From Rhea pennata (lineage: Eukaryota; Chordata; Aves; Rheiformes; Rheidae): DNA of 64,000 nucleotides. Below the pieces are notes generated by a model that was given only the letters and a program-made list of their open reading frames with translations, searched no databases and was not told the origin of the DNA. The stretch lies in contig NC_084667.1 in the NCBI RefSeq assembly GCF_028389875.1, positions 56,894,570-56,958,569 on the forward strand, written 5' to 3'. Below, in pieces: positions 1-11,835 of the stretch. Position 1 is the first letter of the stretch, and every line of letters starts with the position of its first letter. A program made the position numbers and the translations under genes.

Positions 1-3000
1 GAAGAAGTGGCTGAGGTATGGGAATTTATGGCATTATCAAAACATTTTTATGGCAAATGACAGATTAAAGAAAAGTTGAAATGTAATAATATCTTCTAAC
101 CAATGCCATCATTGATTAAGTCAGATTGATGAGAAGTAAACGAGGCCTAAATGCAAGTAATATCCAGAAGACTGGAATAAAGAAATACGTATTTCTGTAT
201 TAGCACATAGGTACTCTGTTTTAGTATTGTTTTCTCTGTACTGCTGAGTATAAAGAACAAAATGTCTACTTCAGCAGCTTCAGGCTTAGGGTGGTCTTGA
301 ACAGACAGCTAATTCATTGACTGATTTTTGTGGTGAAGTCACTATATTGGGAGATGATTCTTTTCCATATTTTCTAGACAGTTTTGCTCTTGGTCATTTC
401 ACTTGATCTCTGTGGTATTCTAGTTTCCTATCTATAAAGTGGAGGTGATGACACCATTTCACCTTCTTGCAGATGTTGTGACCATAAGAAACAGAAGGAT
501 CATATAATGCATCTGTTTTATCTGTACATCATAGCCTTTGTATGAGTCATTGAGTTGCTTATGAACCAATGCTATGGTCCGGTAATTCTTCCTCTTTCCC
601 TTTCTTTTTATCCATTTGACATCTTCCCTTGAGAGACGTGGGGAGTGAGTGGGATTGTTGTGAACTGATGGACAGCCTAAATATAGATGATAAATTATTG
701 GTAGTTTCCTTGCTTAAGATTTCAGCTGTGAAGCAAAAAAGCAATTATGCAAAATTTATGAAACTTTATTCTATAATTTGCTATCTCTGTCACAATGAAA
801 AATTAAGAATATAGTCAGAAAAAAGATTATAAAAATGTTGTGCAAATATTTAATTATCTTCCTTTGATAAACTAAAAAGGTAGCCAAAAGTTGTCTTGAT
901 ATTGTGCTTCTGTGGATATGCATGAGCCTTTATAAACTGGCATAAATCCGGGCCTTCTAGAACTTCTCAGAATATTACTTTGTCTCAGTATATGATTTTT
1001 TAAAATTAAATTTTTGTAAAGTAATTATAAACAACAAATAACATTTGTCTTCTGGAAACAAATATGTTTTGAACAGAGAAGAAAATGCTGCAATGGTATT
1101 GAATAGATGCAGTTTGTTTTTTTTCCCCAGCAAGTTTTTAGAACTAGACTTTAAATTTCTTCTAAGACTGAAATATAATTGCAAAAAACATTTTGCCATA
1201 ACTCTTAAGTAATAGCTAAATAAATGCTCCTTTTAAAGGAAACACAATCTCTTATTAGATTTCTTAGGACTCTTAGATCTCTTGCTGCATGTGTAAATTC
1301 AGATGAAATTATTTTATTAAACATTTCAGATTTTTATAGCATGGAGAATGTCTGTCTTAAAACATCTGATAGAATACTGTTGAAGGAAAGAACCAAATAT
1401 CAGCATTCATAGGGATGAAGTAAAAGGTGAAATTAGACAAGAAAACTGACCAGTGAGGGGAATGGTGAGAAGGTAAAAGCTTGCTGTTAGTTTAAGCTGC
1501 AAATTCTGCAGAGCGTTGCACTAGTGCATAACTTTATGCAGTTGGATTGTCTCACTGAATTCATTACTAAAGAGCTATTACTTTCTGTGCTGATCTCTTG
1601 AGGCTGATGAATTTACCTAAGACTGAGTTTTTACTTCTATGCGTTATCTGTTTAACTTCCTACTCTATTGCCCATATCAAACTGTAGCAACAAGATCTTA
1701 CACTGTGACCTCATTCATTCAAAAAAGCTTATATAAACAGAACAAATTTTTCTTTAATTAAAGGAACCTTTCTATTAAAAATTACAGATTTCTATAACTA
1801 GGTGTGTAGGCTTTTGTTTATGGAATATGTGCAGGAAGTACACCTACCACTGGTGAAATTTCATTACTTCATTTCCAATTTACTATAGTTTTTAAATAGA
1901 TATTTAGCAAACATATGAGGATCCTGCATTGTCTTTTTCTATGTATTTTATCTTATGCAAAAAATTGCATTATAGCAGGTCCCCAAAAGATGAAGTCTGC
2001 ATATGTTGTTCAACAGAAATTATATCTGTCAAAAAGTAAACATAGTACTGTGCAAAATCTGTTTTTTCCAGGATATCCCTGAGTCTTTGCTATGTGTATA
2101 AGATGATAATTTTCTGAAATTAATTTTATATTTATGTAACAAAGCTACTAAAGGAATAAGGTGAGCATATTAGTGTAGTTCATTTAAAATAATAATAGAC
2201 ATGACTTCTAGCAGCTATATAGACACTGAACAATTGAAAAGATGGTTTCCAAGCTAACTGAGAAGTAAAAACATCATGAGCTAACTAATCATCTGCAAAA
2301 TTCTTTTTCCAGTCTAAAATTGATCACAGTAGTAAATTACATTTTTAATGTTTTCATACTATTCTAATAGAAATGTAACAGTAATGTAATTTTGCAGCTG
2401 CTGGGACACAAAGGGTTGGGCTACGTTTTCGATCAGAAATCACTTAATTTGTACTCAAGGAGGATGTCCAAAGCACAAGTGATGCAATGCTTAAGTACTA
2501 TGCAATTATTCCAAGGAACTAACAGAGAGCACATGTTAGACTGCCTTAGCTGAAGCTAATATTGTTGGTCCTGCTATTGGTACAAGAGTTTTATGGTTAA
2601 GAGAATTTTCCCAGGTCTTAGAGGACCTGATTTGTATCACCTGCAACCAGATGGCATTCAAACCAGAGCTCTCACCTCGTTGAGGAGTGTCTTTGTCCTA
2701 TGGAGTAGGCTGGGAAAGGACATGCTTCATGCTTCCTGTTGAAGCTGTGCCCTGTGCAAATTGTTTTTTAAAAAGTGTGTCGTGGGATCAGAGTCAAAAT
2801 GAGCATGATTCTGTGTGTTAGGGGCTAAGGCTGTCCCCTTAAAAGTAACTGCATGTGTGGAAGAGTGAGGAGAAGGGTGTTACCTAACCAGCTACTCACA
2901 GCCCTATCATTTTCTTGCGTCGTATCTGGTCTATAAGTGACGCTTACAACAGAACACATGTCAGGAGTCTAAAAAGGCAATTATGAAATTGTTTTTGAAG

Positions 3001-4843
3001 TGGATGGAGTGGTATGGCTAATTTCAGTTGGTAGGCTAGCGTACAAAAACATAGTCCTTTAGAAAGATATTAAAAGGATATTTAAGAAGAAGGGGTGAGG
3101 AGGTGACCTTTACTACTTTACTCCTTTACTGCTTTGGGGTGTCTCACTTCCCCATCACTATGAGAAGGAGTAAGCCTTTTTAAGGGGAAGAGAGGTGGAA
3201 AGTGATTCAGGTTTTAGGAGCTCAGAGCTGTGTATGTGGTTAGGGTTTGTGTAATTATAAAGTACACGTGAGGTACTTTATTGCTGTCATGAATCAACCT
3301 TTCACATTAGTTTCATTAGTTTGAATAAGTCATCATGGACTGTTCAGAACTAAGTGGGCTTTCTTGTCTCTAATAATGAAGCCTTTTTGACTACTGCTCC
3401 ATCCCATAAAGCTTTTATTTTCTATAACTATCTTCATTCATAAAGAAAGGTAATCCTGGTGTTAGCAATGGCAACACATCACGCTATTTATATAGATGAG
3501 ATTGCCTATGTAGGCCAGCTTGAGTTTCGATGCTTGGCTATCTCATGGCTGGTATTTTAGAAGGATACTGTATCTGGTGGGCAGAGTCAGTAGAATTCAT
3601 GAAGTAAATCTATCATTAAGTAAAATTATTATTCTTGATATAACAGTGTCAAATTAAGGGAAGAGAGAAAATAGTGTAAAATTATTTATATCAACCTTAT
3701 TGTAGAGAAAGATTCTTTTATGCTGAGAAATACTGTACACAAAAGGACCCTGTTTCATTTCATTTTTTTGTCTTCTCTTCATCTGCCACTTCTGTTTAGA
3801 AAAGGACACTTTAGTCATCCTCTTTGACTGGTATGGAGACAGGATTAAAGCTCGATGGATGATTTATCCTTCAGTGTTCAGTGTTCCTCCGTTAAAAATA
3901 ATACGGTTTTCGTCCCTTCTGGGATCACACTAAGAAACACAGAACATCATATTTTATAAGTTTTTATAAATTTTGCTGAATACAGATAAAATGGAACTGA
4001 AATAAAAATAACTACTTAATATGGATACCTTTATGCCCCTATTAAGTTTCACCAGAAGCAACATCCTCAGGCTTAATCGTAAAAGGGCAAAGGATAAAGA
4101 AAACAAATCACTTGTGTTTCTTGGAAAAGATTGCTTCTTTCTGACTATTGTAGTACTACCTAGATTGCTACTCATCTTTTCTTTCTCTTCCTTCTCTGCA
4201 CATGGTATATTTTCCCCTCAGGTTTTCCCAAAGGGTTTTCCTATGACAGTAAGACAAAGCAACTTTAGTTTCAGTCCATTGAGAAAGAAGAAACATTTTG
4301 ATAATGGATATGTGCTTTTCAGAGGCTTTCTGGATTTTATCGAAACTACTATCAACCAAGAACCAGCCAAGAATCAGGCAGTTCCATGTTTTGTGTAAAC
4401 TCTTAGGAAAGGCACCAAACTTTATTATTATTATTATTATTTAACTCCTTAAAGCCAGAGGGAACAAAGCCATGAAGCAAACACACACCTACATGTGCAC
4501 TGATGTAGTGGCCTGCACACACGTGCATAGAGATTTTACAGTTAAGGATGCGTTCCTACTTTTTTTCCCCATATTCTCCTATAACTGAACTAACTCTGTA
4601 GAAGAAGAAGATCTGGCAGTTAATGGGCGACAATCTGTAGTCATGAGATGTAAAAGGAATTGAATGTAAAATGGGTTTTAGCATCTGCCATCAAGGAGCC
4701 ACAATGTATGCTGCTTTTATTGTGTCTGCATGAGGATCTACCTTGTAAATAAATGAATTACAAAATTATGTAAACTATTTTTACCTTTCACATGTACAGT
4801 ATGCACAAACTTTTTAAATGTATTTTTTTCATTATTTTCACAG
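1..4843 (+). other. EML1: EML1 intron (3' part), upstream exons outside window
   Basis: AT-rich sequence with no open frame that resembles the EML1 N-terminus (coiled coil and Ser-rich basic linker), so the upstream coding exons and promoter must lie before position 1. It ends in a normal acceptor (AG at 4842-4843) after a T-rich tract. It contains a short TTA/ATT microsatellite near 4421-4442. The 125-codon open frame at 4021-4398 has no recognisable domain and no supporting splice phase. I see no other feature in this stretch. Confidence 0.7.
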
Positions 4844-4872
4844 CAAACCGAAGGAACCAATGTTCAGTGCAG
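4844..4872 (+). CDS. EML1: EML1 coding microexon (29 nt), end of basic linker
   Basis: The first EML1 exon visible here. It supplies the last base of a Ser codon, then KPKEPMFSA and the first base of a Glu codon; mammalian EML1 has KPKEPVFSA at this place (about residues 174-182 of an 815-residue protein, from memory). The acceptor is TTTTCACAG and the donor is G|GTAGGA. Its length is not a multiple of three, so skipping it would shift the frame. It enters in phase 2 and leaves in phase 1, matching the exon at 9388. The assignment rests on the peptide match and the in-phase join. Confidence 0.85.
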
Positions 4873-7800
4873 GTAGGAACTTTTAAATTTTTTAAACAGA
4901 TAAATTCTATTATGCTATCACAGTTATCTGTGGATGTCCAAGAAGTGGTGTTGGGACTTTAAGCGTGAAACCTACAGGCAACTGCTGGCATATTTTTTTA
5001 AAAAGTTGGTCAGTTTGCTCTAGTTTTTATGGGGCCAATGGGCTTATTTTACAGTGAGGATTCTTTGAAAGAAGACAAAGAAGAAAAGGATGTGTTTTCC
5101 CACCCCAAATATATCTTGTTTTTCACAGCAATATTGATGTTTTGTTAATTAAAACATATGCAAAGTTCCAGCTGTGACACTATCATATTAAATAAAAGAA
5201 TTCTACATTTGTCCCAATGATCAAATTTGTTAAATTACAAATAAAAAAAATGGTTTTAACTATGGTTTTGGAAATCTATCTTTAATTTGGAAGTTATTGC
5301 ACTTTTTCCTGTTTGTGTCACTGTAACAAGATTTCAAAAGCCAAATTTCAGATATAAATGAAAGTAGAATTTGGTCTTGTCACTAGAGTTATACAAACTT
5401 TTAAACAATCTCAATGAAGATATGAAGCTGAATAGTATACATAGCCACTTATGTTCTACAAAACCCAAAATAACTAAAATAAAAGCTCTCTAATTACAGA
5501 TTAAGGGACTGAGTATTTAAGGATGGTAAAAAAAAACCCTGTTGATTCATCAGATCTATCATAGTCTTTCCATATATGGTTCTATAAAGGTATTATATTA
5601 TATAAAGGTAATTATACATTAAACTGATAAGGTAGAAAACCTCATTTTTTTGGGTCAGCATCCATTTGTTGGATCAGCATCTAACAAAGCTCCTAAGCCG
5701 TACTTAAGAGAAAGAAAACTGATTCATGCAGCATATATTTTTGTCATGCAGTATTTCTTCTCCCCTAGCACCTTGTAAGCAAAGGTATTTGGAATTGTTA
5801 AACTTCTGGCATTTTCCAGTAGATAAAGATCAGTAGTTAAAGATATGTGACACGGTTACGCCTCTCGTTCAGACAAAATTCTCACTGAAATTACTAATTG
5901 TTTCTAAGAAAGATATACTTGATATTCTTAATACTTACTTTTAGCGTGTAGATGCATACTAAAGCCCAAATAATATTTTAACAATCAAAGAACACTTGGA
6001 GCCGCTGGCTGGAGGAATAGAGTTTTGACTGTAGTTACCCAACCTACTGAACGGGAATGGCTCAGTGTTTTGTCAAGTGACAGGTTAGCCTGCAGCAGAA
6101 CACAACGGGACCGCCGGTAGAGCAGGTATTTAGTGAGCCTGTTGTACCTAAACACGTCTTTATCTAGCCCTTCTGTCTCTGTCTCTGTAATCACAAGGGA
6201 AGCGCCGTGTGACACACTGCAAAGGTAGGCTTCACTTCCAAAACCTCATAGCTCTCGAAGCAAAACTTGTGCTAGTATGGTAAAAGCTGTATGCATAAAC
6301 AGCTGTTTTATAACTTCTACATGCATTTTACAATGTCAAACCTTTTCCATTTCTTTTGAATAAAGCAAAAAGTATTACACCATCTATTGTACCATCTACT
6401 GAATTATAACCCTCAGCTGCACTTTAATAATGGGTTATAATTTAGATGTGTGTGGACTTTCTCAGAGGAATTTGAATTAGAAAAAAATATGTTGAGAGAG
6501 CTATATGGCAACACCTGGATGTTCACTGTGCTTGAAATGGTGTTCTGCACTTCTGCTGAAATTCATATAGAATATGCCCCTTTGTTGGCTGGTTTGCTGT
6601 TAGCTTAACATGCGCTTGTAGGCGCCTTGATATTTTTTCCCTTGCTTTTTTATACTGAGTAGACTCTAGAGTTTTCTGAATGTTGAGTAAGCAGACCTCG
6701 GCATAAAACTAATTTCTCTGTGCTTTTTGCTCGGTGTTACAATACAGAGTTACACTTGTTAAAACATATCATAATGGTTTCTAAAGCTGTAGCTAAGTTG
6801 TAGTGTAAATATGCACATCTTTGATGCATGTTTATATCTGTGATATAATCACAGGTTTGTCTTGCTTTTTAAAGACAGCTTATTCCTAATAGTTTTTGTA
6901 CTAATCAGCATCATTCAGCTTTGCAACAAATCTTAAGATTTCACAAAGAGATGATGTTTGTTTTCAAGACAAAGTATTTGAAAGAGTCTCTAGCTCTATG
7001 TATTTGATTTTTATGCCTGCAATCAGTAATGATCTCCTTTGCAGATCCTACTAGTGTTCATGCATCATCTTATTCCAATTCAGTGATTCTACATTTTTAA
7101 CTGATATTTTTCAACAACAATTGAAATTTTGCAAAGTTGCAGGTGTAAAAGATACATTTCTTTAAAAACGTCACCATTGGTCTGTCTTTGTAGTTTCTGC
7201 TGACTGTCTTTATATCTATGTATCTTCACATAGAGAACTTTGCTGTCTTAAAAACTAAATGAAAAGGGATGTGGATTGGTTATGTTACTAGCATCAGTCA
7301 TTATAGATGAAATTAATATTACGAAAACTTAGACATAAATACCTAGACATTTCTCCTCCTGGCCTGTTCATCCTAAGTTCCTCTTTATAGTTAGCAGACA
7401 GACATAGTCATTTTGAAGATTCGATTTATATACTTTGTTTTTAAACATCTAAACAACATGTGATGAATTCCTCCCAAAGTGTCTGTTATTCCCTGCTGAC
7501 TCTAAAAAGGAGCTTTGAGTGACTCGGTCAGATGTGGATGCTTCTATAGTAGATGTCTAAATTCAAGTTTTATGAGTCCCGTGATACGTTTCTGGTGACA
7601 AAGGCAGTTCAGTGAATTAAATCTTCCATCCATGCCTTTAGTAAACACAGTTAGGAGTTGTCACTGCTGAAAATATATTAACTTCTAGCATACCAGTATT
7701 AGTAGTATTGGCATATATTTCAAGCTCATTAAATAGATACCACATGCTTGTACAAACAGTACTTTAATGCTCTACTATTATACAGGGGAAAAAAACCTCC

Positions 7801-8342
7801 ATAGTTTATTTTATACTACAGATCTATCAGAGCAGATTTTTAAAAACAGTTCCAGTATTCTGGCAGTTTTAGCAGGCATCTTGAACTCCAACCATCTGTC
7901 ACCATTATTGTTCTGTGCTTTAAAAAAAAATTATGTTAAATTTTCCTTTTTTCTTTTTGTTTTATGCATGAATTCTGTAAATTATGGGGTTTTTTTGAGC
8001 CCTAGCTGTAACTTTACTATGACAGATCAACTAGATACCTTTCCCAAATGAAGTAGTATATAGGCAAAATACACATATTTATGTAGTACAACATAGCTAT
8101 GATGTTTATTTGTTTTGCCAATATTTTTAATTCATTTAGTCAGGATCTCTAATGTGTGCTTATTTTCAAATTCAAATAGTGCCTTAGTTTTCAAATTAAA
8201 AAAAAATGGTATGTTGGTAATGATACTTAACAATTCATAGCATAATTTTAAAAGACCTAGATCGTATAAGTTTTTTTTTATTTACATGATTTTGTTACTT
8301 TTGCCCTCCCATTTCCTCTGTGCCCACGATTATTCTGTCTAG
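4873..8342 (+). other. EML1: EML1 intron
   Basis: AT-rich intron between the microexon and the candidate cassette exon (or the exon at 9388 if the cassette is skipped). Its last 50 bases are pyrimidine-rich and end in TTCTGTCTAG, a good U2 acceptor. I see no coding exon, RNA gene or recognisable repeat family. Confidence 0.7.
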
Positions 8343-8573
8343 TAACTCTACAGATGTCACTGACTCCAAAACTGCTTGATTCGCATGAGAACAAGGCTGA
8401 ATCCCTTGATCTGCCGATGGAGCAGCAGGAGCCAGCACGTTCTGAATCTGGACAAACTTCACCAGAAGTTCACAGGACACCCTCTTTGGCCTTGCCAGTT
8501 CCCAAAAGTCCTAGTCAGACCTTCATGGCATTTCCCAGATCACCTAGTTTTATAAGCCCCATGAAGTCCCCAA
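8343..8573 (+). CDS. EML1: Candidate EML1 cassette exon (77-residue Ser/Pro-rich insert)
   Basis: A 231-nt segment bounded by a pyrimidine-rich acceptor (TTCTGTCTAG, AG at 8341-8342) and a donor CCAA|GTCAGT. Read in the frame imposed by the microexon it is fully open and phase 1 at both ends, so inclusion would insert 77 residues between FSA and EGYVKM and change one Glu to Lys. The insert is polar and Ser/Pro-rich, with seven S/T-P dipeptides (in LTP, TSP, RTP, KSP, RSP, ISP, KSP), like the proline-directed phosphorylation regions of other microtubule-associated proteins. An ATG at 8354, after a second AG (8352-8353), could also make it an alternative first exon. I do not recall this segment in mammalian EML1. 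GTCAGT is a suboptimal donor, so expression is unproven. Confidence 0.6.
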
Positions 8574-9387
8574 GTCAGTACTTCCAGATCTGTTATTAAT
8601 CCCTGCTTCTCTTCCCCCAAACATATTTCTTAAAAGCCCAACACATTATTTTTAGTATTTTCTCCTAGAAATGTTTACTTCTGTGAGCCAATTCAGTTTT
8701 TGTAGCTTCTCTCCTGTATGTCATTTTCCTTTCTATAATGTGCTGTCAGTGTTGTCATTCCTTTTTCAATGTTTAGTAATTCTTAAACACTTACTCTTTT
8801 TTTGCATGTACATCAGCATGATTCCTTTTACTAATTGTTTATGTTCCTTATTCTGGATGTATCTCTAACACTGTGTATCTAGTGTAAAGTGTATCTTTAC
8901 ACTGAGATGCAAAGAATGCAACTGAGTGTCGAAAAAATACTTTAGATGCTGATGCTCCAATGTAAATATTGAATTTAAAAAATAAAATAATTTTAAGTGG
9001 CATTTCTGCGTTAATTGTAATCTTTGATGTTTTCCCCTTCACTTTTAGTGTTTAAAAAGATGTTAACACAAAATTATTTTTTAACAAAAAGAATAGTTTT
9101 GATCTCAATTCTTTCAGTTTTGTAGTTCTTCCTGATATTGTTTAGTTCTAATTCTACTGTTCAAAATATTTAGAGAAAAAAAGGGCTTGGTGTGTTTTAA
9201 AAAAAATCTGTTTAATGTCTATGATTATTTTTTTAAAAAGATGCATAATTTATTATGTAAATTTGAGACTGCATGTTATTTTATAATTATAACCCACCAA
9301 ACTGTTAAGTGGGAAGGGATGGAGAAGCACTAGAGTTCTCCACTTATGTTTTTCTGTGTAACACTAAACATTTCTGACCTTTTGTAG
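8574..9387 (+). other. EML1: EML1 intron after the candidate cassette exon
   Basis: About 0.8 kb of T-rich sequence. After the donor, the frame of the cassette closes within a few codons (a TAA follows ICY), as expected for intron. The acceptor for the next exon is CTTTTGTAG at 9379-9387. Nothing else is recognised. Confidence 0.65.
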
Positions 9388-9517
9388 AGGAAGGATACGT
9401 AAAAATGTTTCTTCGTGGACGTCCTGTTACCATGTACATGCCCAAAGAGCAAGTGGAATCTTACAATTTGGAAGCAAAAGTAGAACTACCAGCCAAGAGG
9501 CTTAAACTGGAATGGGT
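9388..9517 (+). CDS. EML1: EML1 exon: start of conserved core, EGYVKMFLRGRP
   Basis: Encodes E-EGYVKMFLRGRPVTMYMPKEQ through KRLKLEW and the first two bases of a Val codon, about residues 183-226. This is the conserved lead-in to the HELP motif shared by EML1, EML2 and EML4. The exon end is placed at TGGGT|GTATCC and not at TGG|GTGTAT, because joining GT to the C at 13,443 restores the family sequence WVYGYRG and because GTATCCTTG matches a U12-type 5' splice site. The translated open frame runs only about 15 codons past the donor. Confidence 0.92.
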
Positions 9518-9526
9518 GTATCCTTG
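9518..9526 (+). other. EML1: U12-type 5' splice site
   Basis: GTATCCTTG immediately after TGGGT. The established U12 GT-AG consensus is RTATCCTTT. Only the last base differs. A weaker U2-like donor (GTGTAT) starts three bases earlier, at 9515. Confidence 0.8.
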
Positions 9527-11154
9527 CTGTGATGGAGAAATACTGGAAATAATCGTGTCTTAATGATTTGTTTAAAATAACTTTTAGAGTTAGAATGTAG
9601 CAAAACTATGATTTTTTAATAGAGTTCATTTCCTTAGTGAAGTATTAGGTCATTCAAATAGGTGTTTATCCTGAGGCTGCTGTATTTTGTGGAATACAAG
9701 ATAGCAGCTTAAGGAAGATTTTGCTTAAATATTGCCTGAAGGTTAAGTTTGAAATATGCTAATTAGCTCAAGATCAAACTAGGCATATTGTAAGAATGTA
9801 CTGAGCTGTGATTATTAATTATAGTATGCATAAAACAATTTTCCGTCTTTTACTGATTCTCATTAGCAATTTATCATTTTAAACTGTATTTTATAAAATG
9901 TGCACTACTGACCTTTAGAGGATACTATAATCAACTTTAATACTTGGATAACACCAGAATCAAATAGCATTTTGCAACTGTTAGATGCTTAGCAATGTAA
10001 TTCTTAATAGATATCACATATAAATTAATGCTTTCATTTAGAATTTAAGCTGTGCACAGTAAATATCAAACAATTAAATTTTCTACTGCCTTCTGTATAT
10101 ATGAATGGACATACATATAGAATTCTAATATTAAAAAAGAAATGTTTCATTACATATAGAATAGAAGGTTTTGCATTTCAATGTTAAATATAATAAGGAA
10201 ATTTATTCTTTATTGGAAAAAGTAATGACAGACTTTGCTTTTTATAATCTTAGTGTGTGTGATAGAAGAGTCAAGATAAAACATAAACAGAGAAAGATTT
10301 GAATCTATTTGCAATATCCACTATCTTTAGACAGATGAAGTCTTCCAAAGGATTTCTATTTTAAGGAGAGACTTTTTTTGGTCTCAAATAGGAAGTTGCT
10401 TTGTCTTCCTATGAAAGAAGACAAACTGCAAATAGTCTTTTCTGAGTTTTATAAATAGAACTACATGTGGTTTCAGAATGTGCACATCTAGTTTCTAAAG
10501 GATTAATGACAGATTTACTATCCATTTTTATTATTCCTATTGCAACAGAGCCTATGAGCTCTAGCCTACTCTGCTGGAACTGGAGATAATAAATACAGAA
10601 ATAATTGAAGATGGATTAAAAAAAAGAAACAACTAAATAGCACAAATTAATAAAATGGTTGAGATTAAAGTGATAAATATTGCTTGCAGCTTTCTACTGT
10701 CTAATCACTGTCCAAGTTCTTCAGCATGTCACAACAAGACTGAGTGATGTCTTCAGATTGCTGTGAGGGGCCCCTTGCTCATATAAGAATGATAAGGGCG
10801 AAAGTGTGAGGATGCTTACTAAAACAAAAAAATAAACAGACAAAAAAGGTTGTCATTAGCACTGTGTAGAGGGAAGCTGAATTTAACATTTTAGACTATT
10901 ATAGGAAACAATAATTAAAGTAGGTCATAAATTCCCTATCACTAATTTCTCACTTACACTTCCTTAGCTGCTTATAGATTTGCCAGGCAAAATATTATTT
11001 TTAGTGTGAATATTCATATGTTCTCTCACATGTTTGTGTACACCCAGTAGAATCCTACATATAATTTTTTTCTATCAGTAAAAAGGTATGAATGAATAAA
11101 AAGTTCAAACTAACCCTAAATGGTTAAATGGTTACTGAAGAGGAAACATAATTC

Positions 11155-11205
11155 AAAAAAAAAAAAAAAAAAAAAAAAGAAAGAAAAAGAAAAAGAAACC
11201 TGCTG
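11155..11205 (+). repeat. A-rich simple repeat
   Basis: A run of 24 adenines (11,155-11,178) followed by GAAAGAAAAAG-type A-rich sequence. It sits about 250 bp left of the intronic CpG block. The A's are on the + strand at the left side, which is the wrong orientation for the tail of a minus-strand retrocopy of that block. Confidence 0.85.
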
Positions 11206-11429
11206 AATTTTTTTTTCAGATCTATTTTCTTTGTAATACAGCCTAATCATGATATCCATACTTAAAAGTTACGCCAATGACTAGGTATTTACAGAATTAA
11301 AAAAAAACAAAAAAAACCCCTCTCAGCTGGCCAGCTAGAATGATGAGAAGAAAAGCTGGAGGCAGCAGTGCAAAACAATTTAAGGAAAAAGACAAAAACA
11401 GCAAAAAAGCAACTGATGCTGCAGGCGTT

Positions 11430-11835
11430 CGGTTCGGTAAAGCTGGAGAAGCCGCGCTGTTTGCTAGGAGGGTAACAGCACTGGAGCAGCAGCAAAGAGC
11501 TTTGTAGTGGGCGAAGGCAGCCTGGCGGTGGGATTGCCACCAGCGATGCCCCGTAGCGTAAGAATGGGCACAGAGAAACAGGGCGTCGGAGGAGAGATGG
11601 CAACCGGTGGCAGCCCGCGGGGGAGTTCGGCGATGGGCCTTGTCGAGGGGGGAGCGGAGAGCTGCAGCGCTCTGCCGGTCGCCAGCTCCTCGGGCGAGCC
11701 GCAGGTCTGGGCGAAGGCAGCGGCCGAGCGAGAGGAGAGGGCGAGGGCGCAGCCGCTGAAGTGCCCGCTCCGCAGGGAGCCCCTGAAGCCGCCGGGTCTC
11801 GGCGTGGGAGATTGGGAGCGGAAGGAGAGATCAAC
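11430..11835. promoter_or_regulatory. Intronic CpG island, possible alternative promoter
   Basis: About 400 bp of GC-rich, CpG-dense sequence (GCCGCGCTG, GCCCGCGGG, GGTCTCGGCG and similar) inside an AT-rich intron. Both strands have long open frames (11,289-11,834 minus, 11,507-11,848 plus), but their compositions are typical of unselected GC-rich DNA and show no domain. Possible readings are an internal EML1 promoter, an enhancer with CpG character, or decayed GC-rich retrosequence. No TATA box is evident. A possible donor, CCCCAG|GTGTTT, lies at its right edge; joined to the U2-like acceptor at 13,411, the plus frame hits a stop at once. Confidence 0.5.

Noticed and set aside
4222..4248. 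Possible 27-nt microexon with a strong acceptor (TTTTCCCCTCAG) and donor (CA|GTAAGA)
   Set aside because: In the frame required between the upstream EML1 exon and the microexon at 4844 it reads into TGA, and its other frames do not resemble EML1.
4021..4398. 125-codon plus-strand open frame
   Set aside because: No domain, hydrophobic AT-rich composition, no compatible splice phase with EML1.
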